Shown here: positions 9,590-20,915 of the stretch, piece after piece
Layout of the letters: every line of letters starts with the position of its first letter
Position numbering within the stretch: position 1 is the first letter of the stretch
Assembly (NCBI GenBank): GCA_015680685.1
Contig: MNCI01034266.1
Span: 175,068 to 239,067, forward strand
Direction: 5' to 3'
Length of the DNA stretch: 64,000 nucleotides
Origin: Gnetum montanum
Lineage: Eukaryota > Streptophyta > Gnetopsida > Gnetales > Gnetaceae
Position numbers and translations under genes: made by a program
Notes under the pieces: generated by a model
Databases searched by the model: none
Seen by the model: only the letters and a program-made list of their open reading frames with translations
What the model was told of the DNA's origin: nothing

Positions 9590-12500
9590 GGAAATTACCC
9601 AAGATTGAAACTTATGAATTTTAAGGCTTTTTAATTTGGTTTTGAGGTTACCCCCTTGTTTTCACATTGTGCCCCTCCTTGAGGTGGGTAAGATAGCATG
9701 GAAGATTTCAAGGGATTAAAAATTGATAAATTTTGTTCAATTTTTGGCATGCATGTGTATTCTTGGGGTTGCTGGTGCTACTAGACATTGAATAAGATCA
9801 AAACCTATCAATTTTAAGGCTTTTTAATTAGGTTTTAGGGTTACCCCATTGTTTCCATGCTAAGGCCCCCTTATAGGGGAAGTAAGCTAGCCTAAAAAAC
9901 CCTAAGAAGTTGAAAATTGATCAATTTTTATCAATTTTGGGCATGCATGTGCATTCTCAAGGTTGATAGTGTTGTTGGACATTTCCTTAGATGAAAACTT
10001 GTTAATTTTAAGGCTTTTTAACTAGGTTTTATGGTTACCCCATTGTTTCCACATTGAGTCCCCTTGTAGGAGGTAAGCTAGTGTGGAAGATCCCAAGGGA
10101 TTAAAAATTAACAAATTTTGATCAGTTTTAGGCATGGATTAGCATTCCTGGGGTTATCAATATTGCTGGGTGTTATCCAAGATTGAAACTTGTTAATTCT
10201 AAGGCTTTTTAATTAGTTTTTAAGGTTACCCCTTTGTTTCCACACTAAGCCCCCCTCCAAGGGGTAAGCCAGCATGGTAGATTCCTAAGGATTAAAAATT
10301 AATAAATTTTGATTAGTTTTGGGTATGCATGTGCATTCCTGGGGTTGCCGATGTTGTTGGACATTATTGAAGATTAAAAATTGTTAATTTTAGGATTTTT
10401 ATTACTTATTGATGTTACCACCTTGTTTCCACACTAAGCCCCCCTCCAAGGAGGGTAAGCGAGCATGGAAGATTCTAAGGGATTGAAAATTGATAAATTT
10501 TGATTAGTTTTGGGAATGCATGTGCATTCTTGGTGTTGCTAGTACTACTGGGCATTACCCAAGATTGAAACCTATTAATGTTATGGATTTTTAATTAGTT
10601 AATAAGGTTACCCATATGTTTCCATGCTAAGCCCCCTCTCCAAGGGGGTAAACCAGTGTGGAAGATTCCAAGGGGTTTAAAATTAACAAATTTTGATTAG
10701 TTTTGGACATGCATGTGCATTCTTAGGGTTGACAATATTGCTAGGAATTATCTAAGATAAAAAATTGTCAATTTTAAGGCTTTTTAATTAGTTTTTGAGG
10801 TTACCCCCTTGTTTGCATGCTCTGTGCCCCCTCAAGGTGGGTAAGACAACATGGAAGATTATAAGGGATTAAAAATTAATAAATTTTGGGCATGCATGTA
10901 CATTCCCAAGGTTTTTGGTGTTGCTGAACATTACCCAAGATCAAAACTTATCAATTTTAAGGCTTTCTAATTAGGTTTTAGGGTTACCCCCTTGTTTCCA
11001 TGCTGAGCCCCCCTATAGGATGGTAAGCTAGCATGAAAGATCCAAAGGGGTTAAAAATTAACCAATTTTGATAAGTTTTGGACATGCATGTGCATTCCTA
11101 GGGTTGTTGGTGTTGTTTGACATTGCCCAAGATAAAAAATTATCAATTTTAAATATTTTTAATTAGGTTTTAGGGTTACCCCCTTATTTCCACATTGAGT
11201 CCCCCCTGCAGGGGATGAGGTAGCATGGAAGATCCCAAGGGGTTAAAAATTGACAAATTTTAATTAGTTTTGGGCATGCATATACCTTCAAAAGGTTGCC
11301 AGTGCTATTGGACATTGCCCAATATCAAAACTTGTCAATTTTAAGGCTTTTAAACTAGTTCTTGAGGTTACCCCCTTGTTTCCATGTTGAAGGTCCCCTC
11401 TAGGTGGTAAGCCAATGTAGAAGACTCCAAGGGGTTGAAAATTGATAAATTTTGATCAATTTTGGGCATGCATGTGGATTCCCAGGCTTACCAGTGTTGT
11501 TGGCCATTACCCAAGATTAAAATTTATCATTTTCAAGGCTTATTTAGTAGTTTTTAGGATTACCCCTTGTTTCCATGTTGAGGCCCCCTTATAGGGGGGT
11601 ATGTTAGTGTGGAAGATTTCAAGGGGTTGAAAATTGACAAATTTTGATTATTTTTAAGCATGTGTGTGTCTTCTTGAGGTTGTCAATGCTGTTGGACATT
11701 TCCCAAGAATAAAATTATCATTTTCAAGGATTATTTATTGATTTTTAGGGGTTTCCCCTTATTTTCATGTTGAGCCCTACCTATAGGGGGTAAGCTAGTG
11801 TGGAAGATTTCAAGGGGTTGAAAATTGACAAATTTTGATTAGTTTTGAGCATGCATGTGCACTCCTAGGGTTTTTGATGCTATTGGACATTGCCCAAGAT
11901 CAAAAATTGTTAATTTTAAGGCTTTTTGATTAGATTTTAGGGTTACCCTCTTATTTCCATGTTGAGCCCCCTTGTAGGGGGGTAAGCGAGCATGGAAGAT
12001 CCCAAGGGATTGAACATTGACAAATTTTGATCAGTTTTGGGCATGCATGTGGCTTCCCAGGGTTGTTAATGCTGTTCAACATTGCCCAAGATCTAAAATT
12101 TTTAATATTAAGTCTTTTAAACTAGGTTTTGAGGTTACCCCATTATTTATAGATTGAGCCCCCCTCTAGGGGGGTGAGCTAGCATGGAAGATCCCAAGGG
12201 ATTAAAAATTAACAAATTTTGATTAGTTTTGGGCATTCACATGCATTCCAAGGGTTACTGATGCTAGTGGGAATTACCCAAGACCAAAGTTTATTATTTT
12301 AAAGGCTTATTTATTGGTTTTTATTGTTACCCCCTTGTTTCCATGCTGAGCCCTCCCTATAGGATGGTAAGCTAGGATGAAAGATCCCAAGGGGTTGAAA
12401 ATTGACAAATTTTGATTAGTTTTGAGCATGCATGTGCAGTACCAAGGTTGCTAATGCTATTGGAAATTGCCCAAGATCAAAACGTGTTAATTTTAATACT

Positions 12501-12590
12501 TTTTATTAGGTTTTATGGTTACCCCCTTGTTTCTACGTTGAGTCCCCCCCCTCCAAGGGGGTAAGATAGGATGAAAAACCTTTGAAGTTT
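9590..12590. repeat. 191 bp tandem array, sixteen units (X1)
   Basis: Sixteen degenerate units can be followed by the marker TTGTTTCCA(C/T)R(C/T)TRAGCCCCC, at about 9656, 9848, 10042, 10230, 10425, 10617, 10812, 10992, 11188, 11375, 11566, 11757, 11950, 12144, 12336 and 12528. Average spacing is ~191 bp. Each unit carries a C5-6/G5-6 hairpin (CCCCCCTTGTAGGGGGG type), then GTAAGCTAGCATGGAAGAT, TTGAAAATTGACAAATTTTGAT and GGGCATGCATGTGCATTC. The array lies upstream of the spliced antisense gene. A second block of the same unit is at 37.5-38.9 kb. Tandem arrays inside Tat elements are known precursors of plant satellites. Confidence 0.9.
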
Positions 12591-13564
12591 TCAACCACTA
12601 GAGGTCATTGAGGGGTACCATGGCTATTAATGAAAAAAATTATGATCACCATAGTTTGGGAAAAGTATTTTTATGTTATACCACTAAGCACCTACATTGA
12701 CCCCACACTGTATACAAGGTTGCAAATTTGCTTGCTCCAATGCAAAAAGTTGGCTATTGGAGGCTATATAGGAGTATAGAGGTAAAATATGGTAGCTAGG
12801 TGGTCAATTTATGGAATTTTGTGTTGCCTCCCATCCATCTATGCTAGGGCCAAGGTGTATAGCATAGAAAAGGCCTCCTCCAATGTGGAACCATGAAATT
12901 GAAAGGTTTTGAACACTTTTGACTAGGTTTTCCAAGGTTTAGGGGTTGCTAGGAGTGATTAGATTGATTCTAGGTTATGTGGGCTTCTTCTAGGGGTTAG
13001 ATTTGGGTGTGATGGGTATTGGGGGAATATGAAAAATGGCTACCCTCTATTTTTCCATAAGGAGTTTCCCCTTTCAAGGGGGGAAAGCCAACATGCAAAT
13101 TCAAGATGACTATTTTTAGAAAAGTTTGACCCCCTTTTAGAGCCTAGGGTTGGATGATGTAAGTTGCACTTGCCAAAGATGGTAAGAAAGTTAGTTTTCT
13201 TTTATGGTTTTGAGAATTCAAAGATATGCATCGATGTCAAGTATAGTACCCCCTATGTGGATGCACGGAGGTTAAGGCTTGGGTATGGTTCTATGTGTTT
13301 AAAGGGTTAAAACCAGCGTTGATATAGTTAATAACCTAAAAAACACCATGTGTGAGGGTGCAGGGTGGGAGCCATGGGTTATAAACTTAGAAATTTAAAA
13401 ATTAAGAAAAAAAAAAGGCAATTGCTATTTTCCCCTACCCACTCATAGTGTGGAGGATACTTTCCCCTTGGACTTGAGTGTATGTGGAGTTGCTTGTACA
13501 CCAAATTAGCAACTTGGTGTTTAGAGTGGAAACCTTAGGTTTATCAGATTTTTAATATCAAAAC
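12590..13564. other. Single-copy segment between array and antisense gene
   Basis: This stretch (from CTTTGAAGTTTTCAACCACT) is not tandemly repeated but is colinear with 38900-39557 in X2, which supports it as part of the same element. It holds no convincing coding sequence. It is the likely 5' flank of the gene that starts near 13.56 kb. I see only a weak TATA-like GGTTATAAAC at about 13378-13387. Confidence 0.55.
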
Positions 13565-16500
13565 ATGTGGAAACCCATAAAAAATCATCATTTCATCAAC
13601 CAATGTGCTATAGGGAAGATTTGGTATCAATTTGTTTGCACAATTTATCAACTGTCAGCGTTGAAGCTTGACTTCTTCTCTTGGCTAGCATTGAAGCTTC
13701 AACCTCTTCAAATTTCAAGCCTTCTTCCAATGTTGATGTTCATGATGAAGAAAGGTAGTAAGAATCCCAACATCTAGGAATCAAATGAGGCTACCAAAAA
13801 TATTTCTAGCTTTCCCAAGGTCATCTCTATCCAAGGAACGCCTTCATCAGTTCCAAGGTAGGTCATTCTTTGCCTTTTTTAATGGTGTTCTAGTCATTTT
13901 TGGTGTTTTTCTAGGTAGAAACAAGTTGTTTTTCTTAGATCTAGTCAAGATAGGTCAATAAATTTAAATTTCAGTGAAATAACATGCCATGTTTTGGTAG
14001 TTTTCATGTGGATTTAGGGTTATTTTTCTATTTTCGCCTTGGTAGATAAGATTTTTGAAAGTAGGCTTACTTTCTTAGATGCTTTTTTCCAAAAATCTCA
14101 TGTTAGGGCCATTTTTATTAGATCTAGGGCCAATAACTCATTAAAAATAAATTCTAATGGCATCCTACCCCCTTACGTTGGTGTGGTTTGTGATGAGTAG
14201 AGGTTAGTTTGGTTATTTTGGTCATAATCTTTGGCTAAATAACATTAAATTTGTGTTTTTCTGATGCCCGTTGGTCCAAAAAGAAAGCTACATTGTGTAT
14301 TTTTTTATCAAAGAAATGGATTAGGTTTTGCAAAATATAATATTTTTGGTTTTTAGTGTTGTATTTAAGATTTGTAATAGATGAGGTTTCATTTAATTTG
14401 GAGTTATATTAATTACGTTATGGCTACAATTTAGTTGTGCAACTAGGGTTTTTGCCATTTTTTAGATTTCCATCAACATTAATGAATTTTTTTTGAAAAA
14501 AATGGTTGGGGTTTTGAATTTATATTGAGTATGGGTGCTAAGGTTTGATTCAATATTTCAAACAGTGGTGTAATCACTCCATTTGAAGCTTAAATGAATT
14601 TTTGGTAAATTTTTTCCTAACCCTGCACGAATGGGGAGTAATGGTGATGGTTATGGTTTTGCTATTTCTGGCTATGTTTTGTGTTAGAATGGTTACATGC
14701 TTTTGGTTTCAATGGTAATGAGTAGAAAGTTTATGATTTTAGGATTCCCTTCACGGTGGAATCATGAAATTGAAGCTAAGATGAATTTTTTATAAATTTT
14801 ATAATAAGGCTATGTTAATTGGTCTAAATTTGGTTCTAGCACTTTACCCCTTTGAGTATGAATGTGGTTGTCATAGTTAGAAATTTCAACGTTCATGCTT
14901 TTGGGAAATTTGTTTTTAAATGTTATAAATTATGTTTTTTATGTTTTTTAAAAAGAAAAGAGCTTTTTTTTTACTATTTTTATTAATTTTTTTTTATTTA
15001 TTTCTACTATGGCCATTTTTTCTATGTTTTGATGCTTTTTCTAAATTAATGCATGATATAAACTAAGGCATAATTCCATTTGTGGTGTTTTGGTTATAAT
15101 AAGTTTGGCTATGATATTAAGTCTAGGAAAGGTTGTAATAATATATTTATTTTTTGTGAATTTTCGTAAGCAAATTTGAACCAACATCATAGAGCTTTTT
15201 ATGGAGGCTAATTTCACACCTGACTAGGATGTGTAAAGTTTGATAAGAAATTTGAACTATTGAAATGTTGTGTTAATGTTTTTTTTATGCTTTCCCCTTG
15301 TAGGGTCTTGCTAAAGCTAGTGCTCATTGTGGTTGAGCTAGTTGGCATTCTTTGCTGTCTTGGTTAACCTATAGACCACATCCCTCCTCTTGACTTGGCA
15401 TTGGAGAAGATGTAAACATGGTTTCACCTATGGATAATGGATTTCCTTGCCTATATTCTCTAGCACTTTAGTATGATGATGTGGTCACACTTGTCTGAGA
15501 AGGTGGCTGTAGTCATTGTGGAGACCTTGTTACCTAGGTCTGCATGCTTGGTTGCCTAATTTATAACTAATGGGCTAGAGACTCGAGTAGCAGGAGAACT
15601 AGTGGATTTCATTAGTCAACAGTACCTTTCAAATATCTAGACTATGCCAAAGTATTCATGATACAATATGAATAATACTCTAATGGTGGCACAAAGAGTC
15701 CACTTTTTATTCTAGAACCCTCTAGGAATTATGTACCAATTATAGGGGTAAGCATGATTATTATAGGTTTTAACATTTTTGTTTTGTCTAATTTAGTCTC
15801 TTTTTTCTAACTAGTTGATTTCACACATATCTTGCAAGTATAAGGTCAATGATCAAGTTTTGATCAAGAATGATCAAACTTTGGTAATAGCCTATACTAC
15901 ATTGAATGAATTCACTAAAGGCCACAAGATTAGATATGTTGTTTTTGAACAACTAAGAGGAAGTTTGATGAATACGCTACTAAATTTGACATTATTTACA
16001 AGATGTGTGTGGTTGCCAAAATAACACACAGCTGGGGGGTGGCTTATAAGAACATCAGAGATATGGGTATTACTATTGGGACCTCCACATGAGCTTCTTC
16101 AAGTAGGAAGAAGAAGAGTGATAAAACATATACTTTGTTATGTTAAAGGTTTTATGGTTATTTAGACTTTAAGTTTCTTATGGCCAAAACATATTTTTAT
16201 TGATGCCAAGCATTTTATTTTGCTTATAAGGCCTTCCACTCCTATAGATGTTAGAATACCCCTCATTGGATGTTCTGCAGAACATCTCATCCTAAAGTTT
16301 GATGAGGTGGGACCAACATAGGATTGGTTGAGGGAGAAGGCGTATAAAGACATTTAGGAAAACATTGCTCATGCAGGTTTGCTTTAGATCTTTAAGGCAT
16401 CCAATCCTATCATCCCTTTTGTAGAGATGTTGAACATTATCACCTCTTTTGATGAAAAATTCGATGTATTCAACATCATAGTACACGACCTATCCATTGT

Positions 16501-19036
16501 TATTGCCGTTAGCGTGATTGCCTTTCATGACTTATTTGGTGTTCCCATTGATAGAATAATAGTTGCCACCAAACCGATGAAAGAGGTCAACCACCATGCA
16601 AAAGTTAAGAAATGGCTTGGTGCTACCAAGGGCCACTCCAACCTTGCTTGTAGTAGCTTTAAGAACCAAAATGAAAAGGGGTTTTATCCCTTGTTCAGAT
16701 CTCAGGTGTTTTCTAAATTGTTGTTACAAAAGAAGGTGATTGGTGTTGCATAGGGATGAACCTTCAAGAATGTTCTAATGGAGGGAACCTATTTTAATTG
16801 GGCCATTTCCTTAGCTATGAGCCTTAAAGAGGAAATCCTAAAAATTTTCATAGATTCTTTCACCATAGTCCACATGCACCATGCATTTTTTGTAGGCTAC
16901 TTGAAGAGGTTTGCAAAATTTTTGGTGGTGTAGAAAGGTGGATCATGGATGCAGTAGGAGCCACAACAACTCTCTAGGTCTTGGGTAAAGCATCTTTATC
17001 CAACCATGAGGGCATAGAACCCACTAAAGGATATGGAAGATTCCATATCCATTACCATCAAGAACCTTGATATCAGTTGATGTGAATCCCTTGACAACAT
17101 GGGGGGGCCAACTCTTACATTTTCACAAAACATTAAGAGGATCCAATGGTTATGGTCTGAAGTTGCTGGAGTAGCTAGGGTTAACCTAAAGAGGCTCGTA
17201 GATGAAGCACCACCAGTATCAAAGCCACCCTCCAATCAAAAGATTGTCTTTAGGATCCCACACTTGGACTAGGCAGTCATAGGTACACTTCAACTATGTT
17301 TTTTTTCTCTATTCTTTTTTTCTTGCTATGTTTTATTCTATGGCTATTCATGCTAGCTTATCTAATGATTTATGACCATAGATCAATGATAGAACTTGGT
17401 TGCCCAAGCTATCACTATAGAAGAAGAATAAAGGAAAGCAGAGGAGGCATGCAGACATGCCAAGGAGGAGGAGGAGCGTGTCTAGTGATGCTGGAGGAAG
17501 AATAGAGATGTGTAGCGTAGGCACTATTACAATAAGATATGGGTGATCTTGATGCCTTGTTCGGTGAGTCATTGTCTAAGGAGTCTCTGATCAAAATCCC
17601 TAATGATGATGAAGATGAACATGAGAATGAGAGGGAGAGAACATGTATACTTATGCTCTACTTGCTATTGCCTATAGTTTTATGTTTGGTTTTAGATTTC
17701 TCACTCATTCAACAACTGCTATGCTTATTGTAGTTCCTAAGCTAGTAGTAGAGGTCCCTATACTTGAGTTTCTCTTACAACTCTTAGGTAGAGGCCCTAG
17801 ATAAGATGGAAGTTATGCATAGGATGGTAAAGAACATTGTTGGTTGGTTGCAACTAGTTGCACCTAAAATTGGTAAGAGCTATGTTTTGCTATTTCTTAG
17901 TTATTTTTCTATGAGATGTATTTTATATTATAGATATATTGTATATTAAGTTTAGCATTATTATTTTTGTTGTTTTTAGTGCCATTAGTCACATGGGATC
18001 TAATCCAAGACATGGAGTTTGACTCCTTGCCTAAGCTTCCTCCTAACACCACATATGTCCCCTTGAAGCTTTATGAAACCACCATTGATCTAGTAGTTTT
18101 GTGTGCTAAAGCTCCATGGGAGATTTAGAGGTCTAACGAATCCCTATGGGAGTAGGTTATGGTCTTAAAGGATGAAAATAAAAGGTAAGCTAAGAGGATC
18201 TAGGATCTCAAGGAGCGTAACGCCTTCATGGATGTCCAAGTGGAGAACTTGGGGGCCTTATAGACTAAAGAGATCATGTGGGCTTACTACTGGTGCACTA
18301 TCTATGATTAAATTGCTCTCTCTTGGGAGTTGCATGAGCAAAAATTGCAAATGAACTTGATCTATCAAAAGGCATAGGATTGAAAAGACTACAATGCTTG
18401 GGTCTTAAAGTGGGTTAAGATACAAAGGGACCACAAGCACAAGTATAAGGTCAATTAATATTCCTATTTGAAATGGATGAAGAAGGAGACAACTGAAGAG
18501 AAAAAGAGAGAGGTGTTCTTCAAGGCATTCATCCTGATAGTGATTTCAGCCTCTTTGAAAGCACTCTAATAGAGGTTGAGTCTTCCACATCACAAATTAC
18601 CATGGCTATAAATGAGGTTGTTATGGCTACAGTTGCATGGGAGCCACCATCATGGATGGGTGTGGATAGAATCAACATGCTCATAGACATCAATTTAGGG
18701 GACATTAATTGGGCAAACATGATAGAAGATAAGATTCTTCAGCTTTTGAAGATTGGCCTTCATCACCTTTCCCAAGAGTTCGTAGATTCAGATTTGCAAT
18801 AGGTGTGATGACTTTTATGTTTTGCATTATTTTAAGTTTTAGATTTTTTTTCATTTTATGTTCTTTATTTTGCATGGTTTATGTTATGATTTTGGTTATG
18901 ATGATTACTAATAGGCTGTGTGTTGCTATGTCATAGGCATTTTCAAATGTTGGTGGCCCCAATGGTGTAGGCGATGATGATGATGATTCACACTACCTCC
19001 TCCTTTGGATGCCTCCTTGACACCTTTAGATGCATG
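13565..19036 (+). pseudogene. Spliced gene antisense to gag, X1 copy (decayed)
   Basis: This is a multi-exon gene of unknown function, antisense to the minus-strand gag-pro of X1. Exon-intron joins by GT-AG and homology: introns at 13858-15303, 15748-15814, 17283-17381, 17645-17733, 17873-17979 and 18803-18936. Exons share protein similarity, in order, with the minus-strand gene in Z. Matching stretches include VLLKLVLIVVELVGILCC, MMWSHLSEKVAVVIVETLLP, an NWAISL..EEILKIF..MHHAFF..YLKRF block, an acidic region (NDDEDEHENERERT), ALDKMEVMHRMVKNIVGWLQ, and a coiled-coil stretch containing KDYNAWVLKWVKIQRDHKHK. The C-terminus is near ANMIEDKILQLLK. Many TAG stops show it is dead. I recognise no domain. 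Exon 1 is the least certain. An accessory gene picked up by the element is the simplest reading. Confidence 0.7.
13858..15303 (+). other. Putative intron 1 of antisense gene (X1)
   Basis: CCAAG|GTAGGT at the donor and CCCCTTGTAG|GGTCTTGC at the acceptor. The acceptor side is supported by the Z copy, where TTGTTGTAG is followed after a few bases by the same GGTCTTGCT exon text. The body is AT-rich with long T runs. Further introns, at the positions given in the gene entry, are 67-134 bp. Confidence 0.6.
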
Positions 19037-19364
19037 GTATGATAGTCTTTATTGTTTATTTTATTTTATGCTTGACATTGTATGGCTTATGTTGACTAAT
19101 ACTTGAGTTGTAGACATTTTATCATTTATGATTTTACAATGTGGCCATGGTTGTATTATTTTATTTTAAGATGTTTTAAATTTTATGTCTCAATTTTGTT
19201 TTTGGCTATATACGTTGTTGATTACTTTATTGTTTTAAAGTTCTAAGGTTACAAGTGTTGAAAATATCTATGTAGAATATGGGTATTTTGGCTATGTTAA
19301 GAACTATAAGATTATGAATAGACAAGGGTTACTTGCCATTTTTTTAAATCCATGGTAGTCTATA

Positions 19365-19545
19365 CATTTATCACTAGTTTAAGGCCATGGTGGACCGTGA
19401 TGCTAGTTTAGAGTCTTAGAAGACTATAACACCAGTTTAGAGTCTTAGAAGACTATAACACCAGTTTAGAGTCTTAACAGATTGTGATGTCAATTTGAGG
19501 CCTTGGTAGGCCATGGGTTTGCTAGTTTTAGTCCATGGTGGGCCC
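19365..19545. repeat. TTTAAGGCC short-repeat block (X1)
   Basis: Four to six units of 30-40 bp containing (A/G)GTTTA(A/G)(A/G)GYC..GG(T/A)GGRCC. The minus-strand form is GGCCTTAAACTA. The block lies between the protease of X1 and the 3' end of the antisense gene. Equivalent blocks occur beside protease in Y, X2 and Z. Confidence 0.75.
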
Positions 19546-20000
19546 TCTAAGTCTTGTATTTTTTGGTAATAATTTTTAAACAATTTTTTTCTAGATTTAA
19601 TATTTTTTTATAAGGAATTTTTTTGTTTTCATAATGCATAAAAATAACAAAAAAGAAAGGTTGTAATACATAAGTACAATGCAAATGAAAATAGAAATCT
19701 AAGCTACCTGCATGAAGAGTAAAATAAAATACATGAACAAGCATAATAAATTAGCATAGAAAATCTAAGCTACATGGCTATTGGCTATATGGTTATAAGG
19801 ACATAGGGTTAATGGATACTTCACTTGTGTAGACTTTTCCTGATTTTTGAAAGGTTAGGGAATGAATAAGGTCTACTTTTCACTAATGATGTTAAATGGG
19901 AGTCCATCCCATGACATATATTTGTGCCCACCATTGTTGTTATTGGCTTTCTACTCTTTCTCGAGTTGGGCTTCAGGATTGGGAGTCTCTTATTGAAACT
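19546..20000. other. AT-rich spacer downstream of protease (X1)
   Basis: No gene seen. It is colinear with 39780-40130 in X2, including ATAATTTTTT..CATAATGCATAAAAATAA and the text AATCTAAGCTAYATGGCTATT. Both copies belong to the same element family. Confidence 0.5.
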
Positions 20001-20915
20001 TCACTTCAGACCCCTACTCTATGTTCGCATTGTTAATAGCTAGGGGCACTACATTATCACCATGAATGATGATCTCCTCAATCATAAGTAAGGTGAATCT
20101 CTTGGTGGTTGGAAGAAGACATAACTTGTAATTGAGCCAACCAAGGTCTTCCTAGGATAAGGTTAAACCAAGGCATCTCCTCCACCACCAAGAAATTTTT
20201 AGTCATGGGGAATTGCTCCCCTATCACAAAATCAAAGGAGATGGATCCCTTGATAATACCACTTGATCTATTAAAAGACTTAAGAGTAGTTGTTGATGTG
20301 TGTTGTATTTTATTTGTTATGCATAATCATTCAACAATGGTGCACAGGATAACATTAGTAGTTGCACCATCATCTACATGCACCTAATGCACCTTGAACT
20401 TTCCTATGAGTATGGTTATGAACAAAGGAGATCTAGTAATTTTTCCATTCTAGGGATTAACCTTAATTTCACTATTATGAAATATTAGGAGTGTTGAATT
20501 CCCCTCCCTGGATATGGAAGGAACCATCACTGCATCGGTGGATTTCTCATTAGTGGGGATATCCTTGCTAATGAGGATAGAAGTCATCATTTTTACCAAC
20601 ATCTCACAATGTGTGGTGGAAGTCTTGATTAGATCATACAAACTTAAAGTCATGTTCTTTTTCTTAAGAGATCGTTTGACTTGATCTATTGTGTTGAGGA
20701 AGGTTTTCTTGTTGGCTATGGGCTTGTTGCCCCATTTGTGCTTCACTTCCTCTATGTTCCCCAAAATGAAAACTTTGGTCTTAGGTTGTGATTGTTGGGG
20801 CTTCTCCTTATTCATGAGCTTTGGGATCCTCTTGTGATATGTTGTTTGGAGTGGGTTGATAGAGGAGGCCATGGTATAGTTGATATGGGAGTGGGCTTTG
20901 ATGGGCCCACTTCCT
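20000..20915 (-). pseudogene. Tat-type protease and linker of X1
   Basis: The linker includes TLSLYDLIKTSTTHCEMLVKM, a segment typical of the region between gag and protease in Ogre/Tat elements. The aspartic protease follows, with the active-site region HVDDGATTNV at about 20383-20354, then ITCLKSFN-like and ILDRPWLAQ-like text. The catalytic triad position reads D-D-G where DSG, DTG or DNG is usual. The linker is in a different frame from gag, and other indels follow. Dead copy. Its neighbours are gag upstream on the minus strand and the repeat block downstream. Confidence 0.75.

Noticed and set aside
9590-12590. CRISPR-like array
   Set aside because: Units are 191 bp, degenerate along their whole length and without repeat-spacer structure; plant nuclear context.
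16427-16753. A stand-alone 108-residue gene
   Set aside because: It is one open stretch of a large exon of the decayed antisense gene, and its neighbours continue the same similarity to Z.
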